Shown: positions 59,201 through 64,000 of the stretch, in pieces
Position numbering within the stretch: position 1 is the first letter of the stretch
Layout: each line of letters starts with the position of its first letter
Origin: Chamaecyparis obtusa
Lineage: Eukaryota > Streptophyta > Pinopsida > Cupressales > Cupressaceae
Length of the DNA: 64,000 nucleotides
Assembly: GCA_027943335.1 (NCBI GenBank)
Contig: BSBK01008428.1
Span: 1,233,501 to 1,297,500, forward strand
Direction: 5' to 3'
Made by a program: the position numbers and the translations under genes
The notes under the pieces: model-generated
Told to the model about the DNA's origin: nothing
The model's input: only the letters and a program-made list of their open reading frames with translations
Database searches by the model: none

Positions 59201-59404
59201 TAGGTTCCCCATTTCATGAATTGAACAGTTGAAATGATTGCGGATATCGTTAATAAGTAGTACCTTAGGAGGAATCTGAGATTGAGCTCCGTTCGGATCT
59301 AGGGCTGCTGCAATTGCGGGCACGATCTTGAAATCTGGTGCTTTCCATTCTCCTTGGACTAACATATCAGATCCTTTCTTCGCTGAAGTGTTGGATGATG
59401 CCAT
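56261..59404 (-). CDS. Accessory ORF2 of copy 2, 1047-residue protein of unknown function
   Basis: This frame is uninterrupted. The ATG sits in GAGCTACCATGGC, the same context as copy 1. Residues 1-390 form a folded-looking region (KWVRYILNRVHDGKIWLEQP; LTFDLADLLLKQFNKNMESI; NNPCKFGSLLVCLFFYVQKF; RFWIPQKLVEDYKDDICFMV). Residues ~408-445 are Lys/Glu-rich and ~455-470 repeat KADKADKAD. Residues ~485-640 are helical and end in an acidic patch (IEDDSDEQEEDTEVDD). Residues ~655-755 are Ser/Thr-rich. Residues ~765-1047 are helical, coiled-coil-like, with a basic KRKAKQKKLKEERDKEY-type stretch. There is no signal peptide or membrane segment. The first part faintly recalls the 'putative plant transposon protein' domain (my recollection, untested). 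Position before the 3' LTR fits an accessory or env-like ORF. Confidence 0.85.
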   Translation of the reverse strand: MASSNTSAKKGSDMLVQGEWKAPDFKIVPAIAAALDPNGAQSQIPPKVLLINDIRNHFNCSIHEMGNLELDIVREELCVDGILKPEHKHLEDKGLVHIAHLPRNFRDKWVRYILNRVHDGKIWLEQPIEITKKMIHQITGLPMLNKAKTTKTLGRTELEKKTLAEWDGRGMKVSSITDAELKFGTHIIAHKIYSSSRQNSVSCEAIDLAYKVVKNNLTFDLADLLLKQFNKNMESIKTSKNNPCKFGSLLVCLFFYVQKFFPSKGKVVWRKDVPALYEINEYISEMGENFESIMDNYFQSFKEKMNDRFWIPQKLVEDYKDDICFMVDCDNVYIQAVKPRTVYVKPLPYEVNIDETKNIIEALLNQPVNPKAPYFGTYDEAKVRIELSIKLPQAVNKGKKRIAKMQMITEDKEEKDEEEEEKDEKIEEPELAKKKGKVFITKAPKPPTTVFTRRNARGKADKADKADKDIVFKRPPLNLQENLKLFRDGSGSRVSNIKSLKYETRSETKQKEIEDAVIEKMGQWKYSPEEIAPQVPAVLLNPIKMRWSNAKQTVIDIFDQTLRQLMPSLKNDEVKKALKENESKMTLKFNTCLILINNIESVVKAANATWKNIYHLHQPSIEIVIIKDIEDDSDEQEEDTEVDDTVRIAAEVIASLPTSPVKVSTSSPETPSSMVVTTSTFVQSSIATTEAATISSTELQSPASSSFPAVSLPIFESSSVNILSSPVESIPVSIASPTLSTVTTTKALSTDKPKALPSIKFLGKNVVEDIDLDEEIEIPTLDFANLSADQMQNIGEILQRKAKQKKLKEERDKEYQIIKDAKDILSDALGIKVDSSQHVLLQLAEAVNKYNEDSSGTEKLVERAEKRFNNKVLEHIAQHIAINQVELSSVLSNIESIYSNATSLLARLCNIAEFTKDVKDKMDEDMKISIQKLQLEPSSSSTHRMKISHLSNMQSDLLKEDTRIRSTLLDIQHMILPIMNTMYKHIEHSKTLIHDNQFSIADHMIELSTEVQIAIQTCKILQESWDRTLALIMKVHSDFLSNFGFSL

Positions 59405-59846
59405 GGTAGCTCACAGAGAATTCCTTTCGCAAAAGTATTGAATCGCTGGGTTGCTCTTGAAATTTTCTGCTCTCAAAGTGCTAAAGGTTCGCGGTGAAGA
59501 ATGAGTTTGATTACTTGCTTTTTGTTTACAACTCTGTCATTAATGCTCAGTAAAAATTAGGGTATGAATTCTGACAGACTGTCACCCACTAAGAATTAAT
59601 TGCTCGGTAAAGACTTCGCAACTCGGTGAACTCAAGAATTCATATTGCTCCAACCTCGCTCGGTAAAGACGGGTACCGACCTTGCTCGGTAAAGACTGAT
59701 ACCGACCTTGCTCGGTGAAGACTGATACCGACCTCCCTGTGATCTTACTGCATCTTGTATGCTGATTTAGATCTTTCTTTTAATTCGGTTCTGGAACTGC
59801 TTGAGATTGGTCTATGAAAATACAGTTCCAGTGCTTTCTTGGAAAT
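59405..59846 (-). other. Spacer between ORF1 and ORF2 of copy 2
   Basis: Contains a cluster of CTCGGT words on the plus strand (ACCGAG in element orientation) at about 59590-59735, including three ~25-bp near-repeats with GATACCGACCTTGCTCGGT. It is probably the ORF2 leader. Confidence 0.65.
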
Positions 59847-61040
59847 TTAGTTTGAGTTGGTAGAGCCATCCATTCCATTACTTGGACTGGATTGCTCGGT
59901 AGATTTAGGAATCCATTTTTGTCTCACCTGTTTCCTGACCTTAGTTGCTTCATTCTTCTTTCCATCTTCAACTTCACTAGCATTCATGCAGTTTCTGGCT
60001 ATGTGACCGAGTTTAGTGCATTTGAAGCATCTTACGGTAGTATCTCTTTTCCTTAGATGATGTTTTATGCAATTCATGCCAATGTGTCCATATTCTCCAT
60101 AGTAATGACATCTACACCAGGTGTTGTAGTCCCATCCAAACATTGCTTTCATAATTTGTTCTGCTGGATTAAATGTCTTGGATCTGCACTCGGATGCCTT
60201 GTGACCTTGTTTGTTGCACTTGTGACAATTACCTCTGAATCTAGGTTTTTCCCTACATTCATTTGCTTTGTGACCAGGTTGATTGCAGTTGTAACATTTT
60301 CCATTAAATTCTGCTTTTTCATTGTTCCAACATTTATTTGAAGTATGTCCTATTTTACCACAATGATTACAAGTAGGTTTTTGATTTCTTTGAGTACCTT
60401 GCTTAGAGGATTCGCCTTCTCCTTTGTATCCAAGTCCTGCTTTTCCTTTTTGCCTATGAAGATTTCGCTCATACAGCTGATTCAAGTCTTCTTGACTTTT
60501 CAGCATTCCTTCATTGATTTGTTTTTCAGCGTTTAGGTCATCCACCAATCTTAGATTGATTTCCTTTTCAGATCTTAGTTCTTCTCTTGTGCTTTCTATT
60601 TCTGAACTTAGATTCAGGATTTCCTCATTTGTATGAGAGATCTGATCAATTAGGTTTTCTAGCTGAAGGGTTTTATTTTGGACTTCAATGTTCCTTCCAT
60701 CTAATTCATCTTTCAACTTGTTTCTTTGTTCCAAGATCTCACAGAATCTTGTAGAGTGTAGCTCTTGTTCTCTTTTCAATTTTCTCACTTCTTCCTACAG
60801 AGACCCATTCTTTTCTAGGAGTTCTTTGACAGCATTGTTTGCTTCATCTGAGTTATTTGAGGGAAAAAGATCTTCAATCTTTTCTTCAATGTAATTCTGA
60901 TCATTCATCTGATTTGCAAGTTCCTTCCTTCTTCTTAGGGATTGGGAAAGATGTTCTTTTGCTTCTTTGAGTTTAGCTATGGCCATTTCCAGATCTAGCT
61001 TTTCATTTTCAATCACCTTGTTCAGTTTGAATACCTCCAT
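59847..61040 (-). pseudogene. Gag-like ORF1 of copy 2 (one in-frame stop)
   Basis: The frame opens MEVFKLNKVIENEKLDLEMA and is interrupted once at 60797-60795 (TAG where copy 1 has CAA), then runs to the end at 59847, ~396 residues in all. Residues ~1-200 are a long coiled coil. The zinc-knuckle array follows: CNHCGKIGHTSNKC, CYNCNQPGHKANEC, CHKCNKQGHKASEC, CHYYGEYGHIGMNC and CFKCTKLGHIARNC. In the fourth, the second Cys is Tyr, whereas copy 1 keeps Cys. It is related to Copia Gag nucleocapsid regions. The single nonsense codon is the only break seen. Confidence 0.85.
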
Positions 61041-61092
61041 TGTCCTGGATCTTTGCTCAAGCTAGTTAAGCTTTGTCTTGAGAACCAATGCT

Positions 61093-61104
61093 GCTCTGAT
61101 ACCA
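61093..61104 (-). other. Primer binding site of copy 2, tRNA-iMet
   Basis: Plus-strand GCTCTGATACCA reads TGGTATCAGAGC on the minus strand, two bases from the 5' LTR end, exactly as in copy 1. Confidence 0.92.
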
Positions 61105-61106
61105 AT

Positions 61107-62365
61107 TGTTGGAAATATTCAGGAATTAACTGAGTTACTGAGAGGGGAGGGGTGAATCAGTAACTCCAAATTTTCTTCTAATTACAGATGTATTAACATG
61201 TAATTTACTTTAACCTTTGCATACAAAAAGCATGAAACTTAAAAGCATTCACAATAATGACACATAGATTTGGTTACCTAGAAACCTTCCAAAAGAAAGT
61301 AAAACTGGGGTGGGGATGAAACCCACAAAGCTTTAATACTGCAGAATAAAGTTGGCCGGTTAAGGCTTACAATTTGATCACTTCTGATGATCTGCCCTGT
61401 TAAGAGCAATAAGGATTGCTAAATCCACCTTGTTAAAGGATTTAAAAAACATACAATGAAGTATGCACTCGGTAAAGAGATTTTACAAAAGACTGTTAAG
61501 TCTACCCGGTTAAAGGATTTAGTACTGATTCACCTGTTAGGATGAAATAGTAGATCTCTTGCTTTGCAACTGGATTGCTGATTGAGATTCGCTGATGTAC
61601 TGATCACCTTCTGTGATGAATTTGTCTTTGCTGTTCCTTATACTGCTGAAGCCCTTTGTAATTCGCTTATCTCTGCCTTTCTTCCTTTTTCACATATATG
61701 CTTCTATCATACTTCTTGACATTTTTACAACATTGTTTATATACAAGTCTTAAACAAACAATTACAATTACAATTACAAAGTCGGCTTGACAAATAAACA
61801 TAAGTGCTACTAAGTCGGCCCAGGTATGGTTACACGGTTTCTTCAAACTAACTCGGTGACTTTCTGATACTCGGCGTCCACTGCATTACTCGGCATCGTC
61901 ATGCACTCGGTAGAAGTGAAGGCACGGTTCATACTGATCACTCGGTAGGTTTTGAACTCGGTAAATACTGGTGACTCGGTAGACATGATGTTACTCGGTT
62001 TACACTATCCTGTTCGGTTTGTACTAACTTGCTCGGTTTGCACTGTCTGCTCGGTTTGCACTATCTGCTTGGTTTGCACTGTCTGCTCAGTTTGCACTGT
62101 CTGCTCGGTTTGTACTGTCTGCTCGGTTTGCACTATCTACTCGGTTTGCACTGTCTGCTCGGTTTGCACTGTCTGCTCGGTTTGTACTGTCTGCTCGGTT
62201 TGCACTGTCTGCTCGGTTTGCACTGTCTGCTCGGTTTGCACTGTCTGCTCGGTTTGTACTGTCTGCTTGGTTTGCACTGTCTGCTCGGTTTGCACTGTCT
62301 GCTCGATTTGCACCCAGAATGCAAATAAGTGTTGTCACTAGTGGCAATTCTGCTTAATGCCAACA
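61107..62365 (-). repeat. 5' LTR of copy 2
   Basis: 1259 bp. It contains the 18-bp array at 62028-62311 (~16 units) and a TATATAAA box at 61736-61743 on the minus strand. Nearly identical to the 3' LTR outside the array. Confidence 0.92.
62028..62311 (-). repeat. 18-bp tandem array in 5' LTR of copy 2 (~16 units)
   Basis: Same unit as in the 3' LTR. Between equivalent flanks it is 284 bp, against 320 bp in the partner LTR, a difference of exactly two units. Confidence 0.95.
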
Positions 62366-62371
62366 GATTAT

Positions 62372-62671
62372 TTGACAAGGGAGTAGGCTTACCTAGCTTT
62401 TGTTGATAAGAGCAATATACTTGAAGAGTGAGAAAAATATAATCTAATTAAAAGTGTTGAGTGCTAACTTCCCCTGTTCAATGGGAATTAGTAAGGTCTT
62501 GCTGCAATAGTATAGAGGAATATTTAAACAAAAGTCCCTATTTGATGGGGGAACACAATAGGACTTTCTTGAAATCAACCCACATTTTATTATGAAAGAG
62601 TGTATTCATAAATCCTCTTCATTATTCCTTAAATTGATTCTTAGCTATCATTAGCAGTGGTCAAATTTCTT
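62372..62671. other. Flank between LTR element and hypothetical ORF
   Basis: AT-rich; probably downstream sequence of the minus-strand reading frame at 62672-63265. No motif seen. Confidence 0.3.
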
Positions 62672-63265
62672 TTATTTATGTATTTTACCTTCATCCAACC
62701 AGAGATTGATTAACTTTTCTGATTCCAATTCTGCAAGGCATTCTAGATCTGTAGTTCCTACTTCATCTAAATGCCAATATGTATAGAACCAGTCTTCCTT
62801 TTCGGGTTTGAGTATATGCAAGTAGTATAACAAAAAGATTGTGTTTCTCTTAGCTATGTCTTCTTTCTCTTTGATGTCTTCCATTTCCTTAGTGTCAATG
62901 ATGGATGAAGATATGTGAGAAGGAGCCATATCATAGTCTCTGAAAATAGGGTGCCTTTTAATAAGATGGAGGGCTGAGTTGAGGTTGCCCAGGAATCTCT
63001 TTTTGAATGTTCTATTACAAAGACTCCATAATTCCTATTCATCGAAGCCCCAAGAGGAAATGACTGCAACAAAATAGGAAGTGATATTGGTAAGGGTCCT
63101 GAATCTATCATCAAAGTTGATAAGCTCCTTGCCTAAGATACGTAAGACAACTCTTTTAATGAGGGGATTCTTATCTCTTAGCATCTTTTTGACATGTTTT
63201 GGCATGATCTTGCCCTTGAAAGCCAATTGGCCTCTGCTGCTGGTGAGCATAGCTGAAGACTCCAT
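62672..63265 (-). pseudogene. Unrecognised ~197-codon frame with one internal stop
   Basis: One minus-strand frame runs from ATG at 63265 (MESSAMLTSSRGQLAFKGKI) to a stop at 62672, interrupted only by a TAG at about 63037-63035 after SSWGFDE. The sequence after the stop (ELWSLCNRTFKKRFLGNLNS) is in the same frame and looks protein-like. The protein is charged and helical, rich in Lys and Asp/Glu, with no signal peptide or zinc motif. I do not recognise the family. It may be a gene fragment, an exon with a misread boundary or an element-encoded ORF, and the single stop suggests recent inactivation or a sequencing error. Its distance from the LTR junction (300 bp) means it is not part of that element. 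Confidence 0.4.
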
Positions 63266-64000
63266 GTTAGCCTACACTAGTGATAATGGAGGGTCGAAAT
63301 GGGAATCATACTATGGACCTAGGGTATTAATAAAGAATGTCCTGCCTGTTGGATATCATAGACTGATAGAATTCAAAGTGTCTCTCAACACAACTACTTT
63401 ATCTTCTAAGGGGGAGTCGAGGTGTTTCGTACATCTAATGGATATACGAAAGCCAATATAAAGGCATATAAGGTGAAAAGGTTCAAACATATTATTGTAT
63501 AATTGTTCGTTTGCTCTTACATCTTGAGATCAAATTTACCATGCTCTTAGATGAGAATTTGGAGAGTTAAGCTGAATTAATGAACTAATATGTCTAATAT
63601 AAAGAGGGATTTTGCTAGAATTAGTAATCTACATTAAAATAAATACAAGTAGATAGAAACTGGCCTACCTAAAAACAACTTATCAGTAGACGTCAACCTC
63701 AAATTTTCTATCCTTTAACAAAAGGAGCATATCTGAAATAAATGGGTAAGAATATATAAAGAACATATAAATCAAAATTAAACCATACCAGTCAGGATAG
63801 AGATGTGAATGAGAGATTTCCAGATTATGCATCTAGCAGATAACACTTCTAAGGCATTAATAGAAACAACAATACTATATCCATACTAAAATAAAGGTAT
63901 GTACAAGTATAATACAGGTATAAGCATAATTAGTTGCTAGCAGCTATAAATTAATAAGACCCATACTATTCTATTCTTTTACATACAAAGGTGAGTTGTT
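63266..64000. other. Window end, no gene seen
   Basis: A plus-strand frame (63081-63461) overlaps the hypothetical ORF on the other strand and has no recognisable motif, so I do not call it. The last ~500 bases are AT-rich. Confidence 0.3.

Larger units (their letters stand above)
54730..62365 (-). mobile_element. Complete pol-less LTR retroelement, copy 2 (younger)
   Basis: This member of the same family as 37635-45268 lies in reverse orientation, 7636 bp. Its LTRs are 61107-62365 (5') and 54730-56024 (3'). Both begin TGTTGGCATTAAG and end ATTTCCAACA on the minus strand. GATTAT flanks it on both sides (54724-54729 and 62366-62371), a 6-bp duplication. Outside the repeat array the LTRs differ at about a dozen positions in ~900 bp, so insertion is recent compared with copy 1. 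Gag-like ORF1 has one stop and ORF2 is fully open. No protease, integrase, reverse transcriptase or RNase H is present, so movement must rely on enzymes from an autonomous relative. Confidence 0.93.

Noticed and set aside
55651..62311. CRISPR-like array
   Set aside because: Units are head-to-tail with no variable spacers, lie inside LTRs, and the DNA is clearly eukaryotic.
62087..62378. Repetitive frames (NRADSAN, CKPSRQ types)
   Set aside because: Same 18-bp array in the other LTR of the element.

Overview
The window looks like nuclear DNA of a seed plant. It is AT-rich, its genes are far apart and interrupted by introns, and most of the sequence is nested and decayed retrotransposons. A large-genome gymnosperm (conifer) would fit, but that is an inference from repeat load and gene spacing, not from a diagnostic marker.

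Only two host genes are well supported. At 3779-4417 (+) is a small RING E3 ubiquitin ligase of the membrane-anchored RMA/RNF5 type, probably with a 5'-UTR intron. At 15154-17348 (-) is a two-exon F-box protein of the AUF1/AUF2 type. Both families act in ubiquitin-dependent protein turnover, but nothing here links the two genes. A third, unrecognised reading frame with one internal stop lies at 62672-63265 (-).

From left to right: 1-3000 is non-genic, with an LTR-like stretch. After the RING gene come a 168-bp tandem repeat (5160-5840), a tandem array of short LTRs with a 369-bp period (6785-8729), and an array of about ten tRNA-like units (8990-10715). A LINE-like retroposon with its own 144-bp tandem repeat follows (11040-12990), then the F-box gene. 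From 18.8 to 35 kb there is AT-rich DNA with foldback elements, a decayed full-length LINE (21470-27240), a 1.4-1.6 kb direct duplication (27370-28830 and 31695-33300), and between its arms an LTR remnant with four GC-rich hairpins and a 5'-truncated LINE.

From 35.1 to 48.8 kb lies another decayed LINE. It is split by a complete LTR retroelement (37635-45268, target duplication ACCAT) and by a 337-bp TRIM element (47340-47676, target duplication AATCC). A probable solo LTR (50981-52136) and a retroposon tail (near 53.5 kb) follow. Then comes a second, younger member of the same LTR family in the opposite orientation (54730-62365).

The most interesting content is this LTR family. Both members are about 7.63 kb and have a tRNA-iMet primer site, several polypurine tracts, and a coiled-coil/five-zinc-knuckle Gag-like ORF. 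Each also has a very long second ORF just upstream of the 3' LTR, and neither has a recognisable protease, integrase, reverse transcriptase or RNase H. In the younger copy the second ORF is open for 1047 codons; in the older copy it is broken but still aligns throughout. The U3 region carries arrays of an ACCGAG-containing repeat upstream of the TATA box. This looks like a mobilised, non-autonomous element, possibly derived from a Sirevirus-like Copia lineage, that keeps a conserved accessory protein of unknown function.
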